Shown in pieces: positions 42,233 through 51,768 of a stretch of DNA of 62,457 bases. The stretch covers positions 1 through 62,457 of the forward strand of contig CANRFJ010000018.1 in the NCBI GenBank assembly GCA_947629865.1. The letters run 5' to 3'. Numbering within the stretch: the stretch's first letter is position 1; the number at the start of each line of letters is the position of its first letter. Below the pieces are notes generated by a model. That model worked only from the letters and a program-made list of their open reading frames with translations. It searched no databases and was not told the origin of the DNA. This DNA is from an uncultured Lachnospiraceae bacterium. GTDB taxonomy: Bacteria > Bacillota > Clostridia > Lachnospirales > Lachnospiraceae. The position numbers were made by a program, and so were the translations under genes.

Positions 42233-44212
42233 ATGGAATTACAGAAGTTGAGCACAAATGTCAACAAAAAGGCAGATTCGTCTGTCAGACGGGTGATTGC
42301 TGGGTTGTGTGTGCTGGCCGGAGTTATTGTGCTTGCACTCATTGTTTTTTACACGATACGCAGCAGCAGGGAGCGCGTGCAGCTGTACAGCTCAGAGATT
42401 GACAGCACGATGTCGGAGAAGATGGCGTTTGTCAATACCGTTGCGGTGGGGGCGGCCTCGGTACAGAATAAGGATTATCGGGCGTATGTGGATACGATGG
42501 CGGAGCAGTACGAAGATGTGTCGGCGGTGTACGTCTGCGTCCAGCAGGAGGGCGTTGTCTATAAGGACGGAATCATGACCTATATGTCGGGCGGCTGGGT
42601 TCCGGAGGACGACTTTGTCGTGTCCGACCGTCCATGGTACTCGGACGCGATTGCCTCAGATGATGTGTGCGTGTCGGAGCCATATGTGGATGAACAGACC
42701 GGCAATATCTGCATTACTCTTTCCAAGGCGATTTCCCAGAACGGCTCCGTTGTCGGCGTGGCCGGACTGGATATGTATATGGACGATCTGGTAACTCTGA
42801 TCGAGGGCTCATATGACGGCGGAAACTATGTGTTTCTGACGACCGGACAGGGAACCATATTGACGCATCCGGACGAGGAGATAGCGCTGAGCAATGAGAC
42901 AAGCGCTACGGTGGCGGAAGCGCTGGGCGGAAAATATGCGGGAGTGTGCGGCAGTGAGCTGACTACAAAGATGATCTGGGATTACAGCGGCGGGCCGAAA
43001 TTTGCGATAAACAACAAGGCGGAGACGACCGGCTGGAATGTGGTGGCAGTCATGTCCCTCGGCGGCGTGCTGGCCGTTATTCTCATCACGATTGCGCTGG
43101 CGGTGATATTCGGGATTCTACTGAGTTCTCTGGTCAGGCGGCAGATGACAGGCGGGATCAATCCCATGTTCGAGCCGTTGGAGGAGCTGGCGGCCAATGT
43201 GGGACGGATATCCAACGGTGAACTGGACTACAACTTCCGGATAGACGAGCAGTCCCAGGAGATAAACGCGCTGTCTCTTGCGCTCAACAACACGATGAAG
43301 GGGTTGAAGCACTATATATCGGAGATTACCAGTACAGTGACCGCCATCTCGGAGAAGAACCTGGCTTTTGAGGTAGACGGGGATTACACCGGAGATTATG
43401 AGAAGATAAAAGATGCACTCGTTGATATCGAGAGGGTGCTCAACGAAAGCTTTACGGAGATAAACGAGCAGGCTGCGGCCGTCCTCCAGTTCTCGGAGAA
43501 CCTGTCGGCCACCAGTGAAGATGTGGCGCAGGCGGCGACAATGCAGAGCGAGGCGGTGGCAAATGCCTCCAATGAGATGAAGAAGCTGACGGACAATATG
43601 GAGAAGATATCCGAGTATGCCTCCTCGATCAAAGAGAATACGGATTCTGTAAGTACGCATCTGACGACCGGAAGCGACGAGATGAATGAACTGGTTACGG
43701 CCATGGACGAAATTGCGTCCTGCTATGAAGAAATTGCCGGTTTTGTGACGGAGATCAACGGAATCGCGAGCCAGACGAACCTACTTGCCCTGAACGCCTC
43801 CATTGAGGCGGCGCGGGCCGGTGAGAGCGGCCGTGGATTTGCGGTGGTGGCGGACGAGATTTCCGCCCTGTCCGCCAGCAGTTCACAGTCGAGCGCCAAA
43901 ATCAGCACGGCCATCAACAATTCCCTGGCCTCTGTGGAGCGGGGGAAAGAGCTCGTGGCGCGGACGGACAAGACGATTTCGGACAGCGCAGAGTGCTCTG
44001 CCGGTAATACACAGATGGTAGATGAGATTGTAGCCTTTGTGGAGACACAGAAAAATTCAGCGGACGAGATTTCTGCAAGCATCGGGAAGATCAGCGAGAT
44101 GGTCGGGAACAATGCGGCCAGCGCGGAGGAAAATTCCGCCATCTCGTCAAACCTGGGCGAATGTGCCAAATCCCTCATGGATATGATCGCACAATTCCGT
44201 CTGAGACAGTAG
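42233..44212 (+). CDS. methyl-accepting chemotaxis protein with Cache sensor
   Basis: A 659-residue transmembrane receptor. One membrane helix lies near 22-44 and another near 283-304. Between them is a Cache-type sensor domain with RPWYSDAIAS and GVAGLDMYMDDL, features of ligand-binding dCache domains. A HAMP-like linker follows (ELAANVGRISNGELDYNF). The cytoplasmic signalling domain has the CheA/CheW-contact tip IASQTNLLALNASIEAARAG and GRGFAVVADEISALSASSS. The ligand is unknown. No other chemotaxis gene is in the window. Confidence 0.92.
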   Translation: MELQKLSTNVNKKADSSVRRVIAGLCVLAGVIVLALIVFYTIRSSRERVQLYSSEIDSTMSEKMAFVNTVAVGAASVQNKDYRAYVDTMAEQYEDVSAVYVCVQQEGVVYKDGIMTYMSGGWVPEDDFVVSDRPWYSDAIASDDVCVSEPYVDEQTGNICITLSKAISQNGSVVGVAGLDMYMDDLVTLIEGSYDGGNYVFLTTGQGTILTHPDEEIALSNETSATVAEALGGKYAGVCGSELTTKMIWDYSGGPKFAINNKAETTGWNVVAVMSLGGVLAVILITIALAVIFGILLSSLVRRQMTGGINPMFEPLEELAANVGRISNGELDYNFRIDEQSQEINALSLALNNTMKGLKHYISEITSTVTAISEKNLAFEVDGDYTGDYEKIKDALVDIERVLNESFTEINEQAAAVLQFSENLSATSEDVAQAATMQSEAVANASNEMKKLTDNMEKISEYASSIKENTDSVSTHLTTGSDEMNELVTAMDEIASCYEEIAGFVTEINGIASQTNLLALNASIEAARAGESGRGFAVVADEISALSASSSQSSAKISTAINNSLASVERGKELVARTDKTISDSAECSAGNTQMVDEIVAFVETQKNSADEISASIGKISEMVGNNAASAEENSAISSNLGECAKSLMDMIAQFRLRQ

Positions 44213-44259
44213 GCGGCGCAGAAAAGACGACGGCATAAATAAGACTAAAAAAGATATAA

Positions 44260-44311
44260 AAAAGACACCCGAAACGGGATTCACTTGCAAATCCCGCTTT
44301 GGGTGTTTGTC
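44260..44311 (-). terminator. terminator after the GH94 gene, partly bidirectional
   Basis: ACACCC...CGGGATT pairs with AATCCCG...GGGTGT, with one mismatch and one G-U inside. The minus strand continues with CTTTTTTATATCTTTTTT, a good T run. The plus strand has only a short T run. Confidence 0.85.
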
Positions 44312-44342
44312 TTATGCGGCCGCCGGCCCGTAGGGGCGGGCG

Positions 44343-46781
44343 TTATCCCATCACTACGGTGACGGGGACAACCACTTCCGATTCATCATAGGGAATCACG
44401 GTAGTCTTCCCAAGGCTTTTGCCGTTTACAATCAGTTCTTTTACTCCCTTTTCCACGGAATCCGGATTTTTCACTTCGATGTGGTATTCCACATTGCGAT
44501 ATTTCCGGTTGATGGTAAAGCCGCCAAAATCCTTCGGCACACAGGGATCGATGCTGAGCCCCTTCAGTGTCGGCTGGACGCCCAGGATATACTGGGACAC
44601 ATTCATGAAAGTCCAGGCGGCGGTACCGGTGAGCCAGCTGTTTTTTGCCTCGCCAAAGAATTTGGCGTCCTTTCCGGCAATCATCTGTGAGTACACATAG
44701 GGCTCTGTGCGGTGTATCTCGCTGATATCCTCCAGATAGGCGGGACAGGTTCTGCGATAGACCTCAAAAGCGCGGTCTCCCCGGCCCAGTCTGGTCTCCG
44801 CCGCGGAAATCCACGGGTTATTGTGGCAGAATATGCCCGCATTCTCTTTGTAACCCGGCGGATAAGAGGAAATTTCTCCGAGATTCAGATAGTATCGGGT
44901 ATAGGGCGGCTGCAGGAGAACGATTCCGTATTTGGTGTCCAGACGCTCCTTTACGGAGTCGAGCGCTTTCTCTGCCAGGCCGTTGTCCAGTCCCACACCG
45001 GCCAGGACGCAGAAGCCCTGGGGCTCGATATAAATCTGTCCCTCGTCGCACTCGCTGGAACCTACCTTGTTCCCCTCGGCGTCATAGGCGCGGATAAACC
45101 ACTGGCCGTCCCAGCCGTCTTTTTCTATGGCGGCGGTCATGTCAGACACGGCGGCCCTGGCTCTCCCGGCCTCGTCTGTCCGTCCAATCGCATCGCACAG
45201 GTCGGCATATTCACCGCCGTATTTGACAAACATACCGGCGATAAAGACGGACTCCGCTACGGGGCCCTCGCTGGGGCCGAAGGTCTGGAAGGATTCGCCC
45301 GGCTCTTTGGAAAAGCAGTTCAGGTTCAGGCAGTCGTTCCAGTCCGCGCGGCCGATCAACGGCAGCCGGTGCGGGCCGAGGTGGTTTATGATATAGTCAA
45401 AAGAGCGTGTCAGGTGCTCAAAGAGCGATGTGGCCAGGCTCTCGTCGTTGTCATAGGGAACCATCTCGTCCAGAATCGAGAAATCTCCGGTCTCCCGAAT
45501 GTAGGCAGAGGTTCCGGCGATGAGCCAGAGAGGATCGTCGTTGAAGCCGCTGCCGATGTCGCTGTTTCCCTTCTTGGTAAGGGGCTGATATTGATGATAG
45601 GCGCTCCCGTCCGGAAACTGGGTAGAGGCGATATCGATAATGCGCTCTCTGGCCCGATCCGGAATCAGGTGGACAAAGCCGAACAAATCCTGACAGGAAT
45701 CGCGGAATCCCATGCCCCGTCCGATGCCGGACTCATAATAAGAGGCGGAACGGGACATATTAAATGTAACCATACACTGGTACTGGTTCCAGATGTTGAC
45801 CATGCGGTTGAGTTTTTCGTCTCCGGAGCGCACGGTGTATCGGGAGAGCAGCTGCTCCCAGTGAGCCTTCAGTTCGGCAAATGACTCGGCCACCTGCCCG
45901 TCGGTCTGGTAGCGGGATAAAAGCTCCCTCGCCGGCTTCTTGTTGATGACGTCAGGGGCCTCGAATTTATCTTCCGGTTTATTTTCACAGTAGGCCAGCA
46001 CGAAGATGAACGAGCGGCTCTCGCCCGGCTTCAGCGTGAGGTGGAAATAGTGCGAGCCGATTGGATACCAGCCGCTGGCAATGGAGTCGGATGGCTCTCC
46101 CTTCTCCACGGCCTCCGGATCCGCTACGCCCCGGTAGGCGCCCAGGAATTCGTCCCGGCTGGTGTCGAAGCCGTCAACGTCCTGATTTACGGAAAAGACG
46201 GCATAGTGGTTCCGGCGCTCGCGGTACTCGGTCTTGTGATAGATCGAGGAGCCGCACACCTCCACTTCTCCTGTGTTTAAGTTGCGCTGGAAGTTGGTCA
46301 TGTCGTCCATGGCGTTCCACAGGCAGAATTCAATATAGGAAAAAAGTTTTACGTCCTTTGTCTCATCGGAGTCGTTGGTGAGGGTGAGATGGTTGATCTC
46401 ACAGGAATCGTGAACCGGAACAAAGGAGAGGAGGCTGGCGCTCAGTCCGTTTTTCGCAGAGAGAAAGCGCGTGTAGCCCATGCCGTGCCGGCACTCGTAT
46501 GAGTCCAGTTCGGTTTTCACCGGCATCCAGCCGGGGTTCCACACGGTATCGCCGTCCTTTATATAGAAATAACGGCCGCCCTCATCGCCCGGTATATTGT
46601 TGTAGCGGTATCTGGTGAGACGAAGCAACTTGGCGTCCTTATAAAAACTATAACCGCCGCAGGTATTCGATATAAGTGAAAAAAAGTCCGTGCTGCCCAA
46701 GTAGTTGATCCATGGCAGGGGGGTTCTGGGTGTGGTGATGACATATTCCTTATTGGCGTCATCAAAATATCCAAATTTCAT
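44343..46781 (-). CDS. cellobiose phosphorylase (GH94)
   Basis: An 812-residue intracellular enzyme without signal peptide, splitting cellobiose with phosphate into glucose 1-phosphate and glucose. [21 protein letters not shown] is the family's N-terminus. The general-acid Asp is in [12 protein letters not shown] near residue 480. Other landmarks are [16 protein letters not shown] and HCNNPWIS-type segments. Length agrees with clostridial cellobiose phosphorylases. Related GH94 enzymes act on chitobiose, cellodextrins or laminaribiose, so cellobiose is the best but not the only choice. A promoter and a LacI-type operator lie upstream. Confidence 0.9.
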   Translation of the reverse strand: MKFGYFDDANKEYVITTPRTPLPWINYLGSTDFFSLISNTCGGYSFYKDAKLLRLTRYRYNNIPGDEGGRYFYIKDGDTVWNPGWMPVKTELDSYECRHGMGYTRFLSAKNGLSASLLSFVPVHDSCEINHLTLTNDSDETKDVKLFSYIEFCLWNAMDDMTNFQRNLNTGEVEVCGSSIYHKTEYRERRNHYAVFSVNQDVDGFDTSRDEFLGAYRGVADPEAVEKGEPSDSIASGWYPIGSHYFHLTLKPGESRSFIFVLAYCENKPEDKFEAPDVINKKPARELLSRYQTDGQVAESFAELKAHWEQLLSRYTVRSGDEKLNRMVNIWNQYQCMVTFNMSRSASYYESGIGRGMGFRDSCQDLFGFVHLIPDRARERIIDIASTQFPDGSAYHQYQPLTKKGNSDIGSGFNDDPLWLIAGTSAYIRETGDFSILDEMVPYDNDESLATSLFEHLTRSFDYIINHLGPHRLPLIGRADWNDCLNLNCFSKEPGESFQTFGPSEGPVAESVFIAGMFVKYGGEYADLCDAIGRTDEAGRARAAVSDMTAAIEKDGWDGQWFIRAYDAEGNKVGSSECDEGQIYIEPQGFCVLAGVGLDNGLAEKALDSVKERLDTKYGIVLLQPPYTRYYLNLGEISSYPPGYKENAGIFCHNNPWISAAETRLGRGDRAFEVYRRTCPAYLEDISEIHRTEPYVYSQMIAGKDAKFFGEAKNSWLTGTAAWTFMNVSQYILGVQPTLKGLSIDPCVPKDFGGFTINRKYRNVEYHIEVKNPDSVEKGVKELIVNGKSLGKTTVIPYDESEVVVPVTVVMG

Positions 46782-46820
46782 TTATTCCTCCGTTCTCCGC
46801 GGTGCGCGGGAAGATTTTGG

Positions 46821-46838
46821 TACGAAAACGATTTCGCA
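46821..46838. promoter_or_regulatory. LacI-family operator near the GH94 promoter
   Basis: The site holds CGAAAACGATTTCG, an inverted repeat with a central CG as bound by LacI/GalR regulators. It lies just downstream of the GH94 -10 box, in the right place for repression. A second TACGAAAACGATT is at 46952-46964. Confidence 0.75.
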
Positions 46839-46846
46839 GCAATTTT

Positions 46847-46875
46847 ATTATATCGAAAGACGAAAGGAAAAGCAA
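46847..46875 (-). promoter_or_regulatory. sigma-A promoter of the GH94 gene
   Basis: On the minus strand TTGCTT (46875-46870) and TATAAT (46852-46847) are separated by 17 bases. Confidence 0.75.
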
Positions 46876-46951
46876 CTGGTTTTTTGTGCAATTTTTATAA
46901 TTTTTTTGAAAATCATATTGACGGATTGTTAATGTTGTGGTAAGGTATAGT

Positions 46952-46966
46952 TACGAAAACGATTAA
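46952..46966. promoter_or_regulatory. LacI-family operator before the regulator gene
   Basis: TACGAAAACGATTAA repeats 13 bases of the GH94-side operator exactly. It lies 53 bases before the regulator start and downstream of a TTGACG (46918-46923), which suggests autoregulation. Confidence 0.65.
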
Positions 46967-47018
46967 GGAAACATTTAAGTGTAAGAAAACAAAACTGAGG
47001 ATTGAATGAGGGACAGAC

Positions 47019-48029
47019 ATGGTATCAATGAAAGATATAGCCCGGCAGTGCGATGTTTCTGTCGCGACCGTCAGCAAGGCATTGAATAACCGGGGAGATA
47101 TCAGCAGAGAGACCAAGAAGCGAATCTGTCAGATTGCAAAGGAAATGGGATATCTTCCGAACTCGTCAGCCAGAGCCCTGAAGACGAACCATACCTATAA
47201 TCTGGGTGTGCTGTTCGTGGACGAGGCCAACAGCGGGCTGACACATTCCTATTTCTCGCATGTATTGGACAGCTTCCGTCTGGAAGCAGAAGAACGGGGC
47301 TATGATATTACTTTTATCAGCAAACATGCCGGCAGGGAGGTTCTATCTTATTATGAACACAGCCAGTACCGGGGTGTAGACGGCGTTGTGGCCGCATGTG
47401 TGGATTTTGAGGCGGACGAGGTCAGGGAGCTGATAAATGGAAATATACCGGTTGTCACGATTGATTATGTGTTTGACAACCGCACCTGTATCCTGTCGGA
47501 CAACGTATATGGCATGGAGGAGTTAGTGACGTATATCGTCGGGCGGGGACACAGGAAAATCGCATACATTCACGGAGCCGATTCCTCGGTGACGCAGAAC
47601 CGCCTGGAAAGTTTTTTCCGGACAATGGAGCGGCTCGGCGTCGAGGTAAATGAGGAATATGTACGGGAGGGGGTTTACCATTCCCCGGACGTCTCGGCCC
47701 GGTTGACAGATGAATTATTGGCATTGCAGGACAGACCTACCTGTATTATCTACCCGGACGATTTTTCCTGTATCGGCGGTATCAATGTGATCGAGAACCA
47801 CGGGTTATCGATTCCTGATGACATTTCCGTGGCGGGCTATGACGGCCAGCGGATTGCACAGGTGATCGAGCCCAGGATCACCACCTACCGTCAGAATGCA
47901 GAGGAAGTCGGACGAACAGCGGCGAGGAAGCTCATCGAGATGATTGAACAGCCGAAATCGGCACTGATTGAGCGGGTTGTTGTGAAGGGGGAGCTGGTGC
48001 AGGGAAAGTCCGTGCTGGAATGTAAATAA
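47019..48029 (+). CDS. LacI family transcriptional regulator
   Basis: A 336-residue regulator. The helix-turn-helix VSMKDIARQCDVSVATVSKA is at the N-terminus, with the hinge helix NSSARALKTN. The rest is a periplasmic-binding-like sugar domain (GVLFVDEANSGLTHSYFS through GYDGQRIAQVIEPRITTYRQNAEEVG). ATG 47019 or 47028 may be used; the ribosome site GAGGGAC is modest. Its position between GH94 and the transporter, and twin operators, make it the likely cellobiose-responsive repressor of both. Confidence 0.93.
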   Translation: MVSMKDIARQCDVSVATVSKALNNRGDISRETKKRICQIAKEMGYLPNSSARALKTNHTYNLGVLFVDEANSGLTHSYFSHVLDSFRLEAEERGYDITFISKHAGREVLSYYEHSQYRGVDGVVAACVDFEADEVRELINGNIPVVTIDYVFDNRTCILSDNVYGMEELVTYIVGRGHRKIAYIHGADSSVTQNRLESFFRTMERLGVEVNEEYVREGVYHSPDVSARLTDELLALQDRPTCIIYPDDFSCIGGINVIENHGLSIPDDISVAGYDGQRIAQVIEPRITTYRQNAEEVGRTAARKLIEMIEQPKSALIERVVVKGELVQGKSVLECK

Positions 48030-48092
48030 TAAATAGAGGGAGTTTCCCGTCCGGTTGTCACAGGATAAGGGGCGCCCTCGGAAACTATACAT

Positions 48093-48114
48093 AGTGTATC
48101 CCTTTTGATACACT
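48093..48114 (+). other. perfect hairpin upstream of the binding-protein gene
   Basis: AGTGTATC (48093-48100) pairs with GATACACT (48107-48114) around CCTTTT, 13 bases before the ribosome site. It may stabilise the 5' end of the message or be a protein-binding palindrome. Confidence 0.55.
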
Positions 48115-48142
48115 CAAAAAAATAACAGGAGGATTATAGTTT

Positions 48143-49567
48143 ATGAGGAAAAAAGTGTTAGCAGTAGCCCTGTCGCTGACAATGGTTGTCGGCATGATGG
48201 TAGGCTGCGGCAGCAACGATGCGGGTACCAATAACAATACGGATACCAACACTACGACGGAGGATACGAACAAGGCTCCGGAGATTGAGAAGATTGCTGA
48301 CGGCGGTGGAAAAGTTCTCAATATCTATGTCTGGAATACAGAGTTCAAAGAGAGATTTGAGAAGTATTATCCCAAGTATGACAAGGCGAAAAAGTCTATC
48401 GGCGACGTAAAGGTAAACTTTATCCAGAATACCAACGAGGGCGGCTTATACCAGCAGAAACTGGACGAGGCTCTGGCAGATCAGGAGAGCGCGGCAGCCG
48501 ATGAAAAGATTGATATCTTCCTCTGCGAGATGGATTATATCAATAAGTACACCAACACGACGATGGCAGCGCCGATTCTCGGACTGGACATCGCAGAGAG
48601 CGATTTGTCCCAGATGTATGACTATACCAAGCAGGCTGCAACGGACAGCCAGGGTGTTCTCCGCGCCGTATCCTGGCAGGGATGCCCGGGTGGATTTATC
48701 TACAGACGTTCCTATGCAAAGGACATCTTTGGTACCGACGATCCGGAGAAGATTCAGGAGCAGGTAAAAGATTGGGAAAGCTTTAATGCGGCAGCAGAGA
48801 AGGTAAAGACAGAGTCCGACGGCAAGATTACGATGCTTTCCGGCTATGACGATGCTCTCCGCGTATATTCCAACAACGTATCGATGAAGTGGGTGAGCGA
48901 CGACGGCAAGCTCCAGATGGATCCGGCTATTGATTCCTGGATCGAGATGACCAAGAAGTACACCGACAGCGGTTACAACCAGAAGACCTCCCTGTGGAAG
49001 GACGACTGGACTGCAGGCATGGGCAAGGACGGCAACGTATTCGGTTACTTCATGCCGGCATGGGGCATCAACTTCTCCATGGCTGATGGCTCCGGATCCA
49101 AGAAAGACAAGGATGGCAAGTACCTCGGTGGCGGAAGCTACGGCGACTGGGCTATGTGCACCGGCCCGCAGTCCTTTAACTGGGGCGGTTCCTTCATCTG
49201 TGCAGCGACCGGAACAGACAACTCGGATCTGGTATCCGACATCATGAAGTCCCTCTGCTGTGACAAGGACATCATGTTCAACATCAGCAAAGACACCTCT
49301 GACTTTGTAAACAACAAAGAGGCTAATAAGGAGCTGGAGGAGAAGAACGTAACAAGCGATTTCCTGGGCGGCCAGTGCCTGGTTAAAGGTCTGAGCGAAG
49401 CGGCAGAGAATATCAACTGCAGCTATGTATCTCCGTATGACCAGATGTGCATAGAGAACCTGATGGCAGCCATGAAGGATTACTATGACGGCAAGGTGGA
49501 CAAGGATACGGCTATTGCAAACTGGAAGGCTGAAACGCTTAAATCCTATCCGGAGCTGAAAGAGTAA
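48143..49567 (+). CDS. carbohydrate ABC transporter substrate-binding lipoprotein
   Basis: A 474-residue lipoprotein with lipobox VGCGS (Cys near 22), then a Thr/Asn-rich linker. The mature domain follows the CUT1 family 1 binding-protein pattern, with KVLNIYVWNTEFKERFEKYY at the start and FNWGGSFICAATG and the C-terminal YYDGKVDKDTAIANWKAE. AGGAGG precedes the start. Codon choice is less GC-rich than the neighbours, consistent with high expression. Context suggests cellobiose or cello-oligosaccharides. The ATPase is not encoded here and is probably a shared MsmX-type protein. Confidence 0.9.
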   Translation: MRKKVLAVALSLTMVVGMMVGCGSNDAGTNNNTDTNTTTEDTNKAPEIEKIADGGGKVLNIYVWNTEFKERFEKYYPKYDKAKKSIGDVKVNFIQNTNEGGLYQQKLDEALADQESAAADEKIDIFLCEMDYINKYTNTTMAAPILGLDIAESDLSQMYDYTKQAATDSQGVLRAVSWQGCPGGFIYRRSYAKDIFGTDDPEKIQEQVKDWESFNAAAEKVKTESDGKITMLSGYDDALRVYSNNVSMKWVSDDGKLQMDPAIDSWIEMTKKYTDSGYNQKTSLWKDDWTAGMGKDGNVFGYFMPAWGINFSMADGSGSKKDKDGKYLGGGSYGDWAMCTGPQSFNWGGSFICAATGTDNSDLVSDIMKSLCCDKDIMFNISKDTSDFVNNKEANKELEEKNVTSDFLGGQCLVKGLSEAAENINCSYVSPYDQMCIENLMAAMKDYYDGKVDKDTAIANWKAETLKSYPELKE

Positions 49568-49569
49568 GA

Positions 49570-49601
49570 GAGTATACGAAATATTACTGAGTATGCGAAA
49601 T
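49570..49601 (+). repeat. 13-bp direct repeat
   Basis: GAGTATACGAAAT (49570-49582) and GAGTATGCGAAAT (49589-49601), with one mismatch and a 19-base period, follow the binding-protein stop. Confidence 0.6.
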
Positions 49602-49610
49602 TGTATTTTA

Positions 49611-49645
49611 GTGGGGCAGGGGTGTCCTGTCCCACTATTTTTATT
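49611..49645 (+). terminator. intra-operon attenuator between binding protein and permeases
   Basis: GTGGGGCAGG (49611-49620) pairs with CCTGTCCCAC (49626-49635), one G-U, then TATTTTTATT. It should reduce read-through to the permeases, fitting the usual excess of binding protein. Confidence 0.85.
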
Positions 49646-49686
49646 CAAGAGAAGTGCTTCTACTTATGTAGGTAAGGGGGAATTTT

Positions 49687-50697
49687 ATGGCTGGAAAGGC
49701 TAAGGCAGCAGAGGCGGGTAAGGTTCGCTATCAGCGCCCTCATAAGCTGAAATACGGTAAATGGGGCATCATTTTTATCCTGCCATTCTTTGCTGCATAT
49801 GCACTGTTTCAATTGTATCCTCTGATTTCGACGTTCTATACCAGTTTCTTTTCACAGTACCGGAGTACGGCGACATTACAGATGGTTACAGAGTTTGTGG
49901 GATTTGACAATTACATCTCCTCGTTTGCTTCCGGGGATTTGTTGAAATATTTTGGCAATACGATATTGTTGTGGCTGTTGGGCTTTATTCCGCAGATTAT
50001 TCTGTCGCTTTTGTTTGCCTCCTGGTTTACGGATATCCGTCTGAAACTGAAGGGTACAGGGGCGGTAAAGGTAATCTTGTATCTGCCGAATATGCTGATG
50101 GCATCTTCGATTGCCGTCCTGTTTTGTAAATTGTTTGCGGTCAGCGGGCCGGTGAACGCCATACTGACCAACATTACGGGCGGAGAGCCCTTTGACTTTC
50201 TGAGCAGCGAGTGGGGAATCCGGCTGTTGGTTGCATTTATCCAGTTTTTGATGTGGACGGGTAATACGACGATCCTCCTGATGGCCGGTATTATGGGAAT
50301 CGATCCGGCTCTGTATGAGGCGTCCTCCATAGACGGAGCCAGCGCGGGGCAGCAGTTCCGGCGGATCACGATTCCGATGCTGAAGCCGATTCTTCTGTAT
50401 GTGCTTGTCACATCGATGATCGGTGGTCTGCAGCTGTTCGATATTCCGAGGCTGTTGACGAACCCTCTGGGCGGCCCGAGCGGCGTGGCCAAGACTGTGG
50501 TTATGGATATCAGCGCCGGAATCACCGGTTCGGGCGATATCGGAATGGCCGGAGCGGAATCTGTCATTCTGTTCCTGGTAGCGGGCCTGCTTGGTATCGT
50601 TTTGTTCCGTATTATGCAGAGTGACGACGCCAAAGAGGCGAAGGCGAATAAAAAGGCGAGAAAAAAGGCCTTAAAAGCAGAGAAGGGGGTGCAGTAA
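49687..50697 (+). CDS. sugar ABC transporter permease (MalF-type)
   Basis: A 336-residue membrane protein with about six spans. The binding-protein-dependent permease signature EASSIDGASAGQQFRRITIPML is near residue 215, with GPVNAILTN before it. The C-terminus is a Lys/Ala-rich tail. GGGGG seven bases before ATG 49687 is the ribosome site. It forms a heterodimer with the permease that starts directly after its stop. Confidence 0.93.
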   Translation: MAGKAKAAEAGKVRYQRPHKLKYGKWGIIFILPFFAAYALFQLYPLISTFYTSFFSQYRSTATLQMVTEFVGFDNYISSFASGDLLKYFGNTILLWLLGFIPQIILSLLFASWFTDIRLKLKGTGAVKVILYLPNMLMASSIAVLFCKLFAVSGPVNAILTNITGGEPFDFLSSEWGIRLLVAFIQFLMWTGNTTILLMAGIMGIDPALYEASSIDGASAGQQFRRITIPMLKPILLYVLVTSMIGGLQLFDIPRLLTNPLGGPSGVAKTVVMDISAGITGSGDIGMAGAESVILFLVAGLLGIVLFRIMQSDDAKEAKANKKARKKALKAEKGVQ

Positions 50698-51579
50698 ATG
50701 GCAAAGACGAGTAATCTGTCAGCAGAGGAAATACGCGGGCACCGGTTTTTAGTCGTGCGGCGCATCATAGCTTATGTGGTGTTGATTCTTATCTGCGTCA
50801 TTGCGTTGTTTCCCTTCATTACGCTGTTAGTCAATATGACGAAAGACCATGCTACGCTGACCAGTACCTTCAGTCTGATTCCGGGAAAGGAGTTTCTGAA
50901 CAACTGGCAGAAGGTTCTCGCAGACGAGAACACGCCGCTGTTCCAGTCGATGGTTAACAGTTTTATCGTTGCGGCGGCGTCCTGTATCCTCAGCGTGTAT
51001 TTTTCCACACTGACGGCCTATGGTCTGCACGCATATGATTTCCGCCTGAAAAAAATCGCATTTGTGACGATTATGGTTATTCTGATGGTGCCGACGCAGG
51101 TATCGGCGCTGGGATTTGTCACCATGATGAAATCATGGGGATTGTATGAATCCTATATTCCGTTGATTTTCCCGACCATTGCGTCCCCGGCGGTATTCTT
51201 CTTCATCAAGCAGTATATGGAGAGCTCTCTGCCGTTGGAGATTGTGGAGGCGGGACGGATTGACGGCGGTCAGGAGTTTTACATCTTTAACTTTGTTGTC
51301 CTGCCGATTCTGAAACCGGCGATGGCAGTGCAGTTGATCTTCCAGTTCGTGGCATCCTGGAATAACTACTTCCTGCCGCAGTTGTTGATGGCGACGAACA
51401 GTAAAAATGCCACCCTGCCGCTGGTGATTGCCGGACTTCAGGCAGAGGCGAACAGCAACTTTGACCTCGGCAAGATATATATGATGCTGGGACTTGCGAT
51501 TATCCCGCTTATCATCGTATATCTGTGCCTGTCGAAATTTATTATCCGGGGTATTGCCCTGGGCTCCGTAAAGGGCTGA
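50698..51579 (+). CDS. sugar ABC transporter permease (MalG-type)
   Basis: A 293-residue membrane protein with six spans. The coupling-helix signature EIVEAGRIDGGQEFYIFNFVV is near residue 180. It has LVNMTKDHATLTSTFSLIPG in the first extracellular loop and ends with IIRGIALGSVKG, typical of MalG-like permeases. It begins at the base after the MalF-type stop, with GGGGGTG inside the previous gene as ribosome site. Confidence 0.94.
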   Translation: MAKTSNLSAEEIRGHRFLVVRRIIAYVVLILICVIALFPFITLLVNMTKDHATLTSTFSLIPGKEFLNNWQKVLADENTPLFQSMVNSFIVAAASCILSVYFSTLTAYGLHAYDFRLKKIAFVTIMVILMVPTQVSALGFVTMMKSWGLYESYIPLIFPTIASPAVFFFIKQYMESSLPLEIVEAGRIDGGQEFYIFNFVVLPILKPAMAVQLIFQFVASWNNYFLPQLLMATNSKNATLPLVIAGLQAEANSNFDLGKIYMMLGLAIIPLIIVYLCLSKFIIRGIALGSVKG

Positions 51580-51631
51580 TACAGGCCATACGGACTCGGC
51601 GCCTGTGCGCCGTGACTTTGAGAGACAGTAG

Positions 51632-51670
51632 ACCACGGACGTCCGGTTTATCCGGCTGTCCGTGGTTTTT
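51632..51670 (+). terminator. terminator of the sugar transporter operon
   Basis: ACCACGGAC (51632-51640) pairs with GTCCGTGGT (51658-51666) and is followed by TTTTT. An inner TCCGG/CCGGA pairing extends the stem. Confidence 0.9.
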
Positions 51671-51768
51671 CGTATTCACAAAGAAGGTGCATCCGGCGCG
51701 GAGCGGAAAAATGGCGCGCACCGATTCGGGACTCCCGCATACAATAAATAAAGAGGGAGGTGCCGCTT

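Noticed and set aside
44712-45884. 390-codon plus-strand frame
   Set aside because: It is antisense to the GH94 gene, whose motifs and length are clear.
48446-49648. 400-codon minus-strand frame
   Set aside because: It is antisense to the binding-protein gene and shows no recognisable domain or ribosome site.
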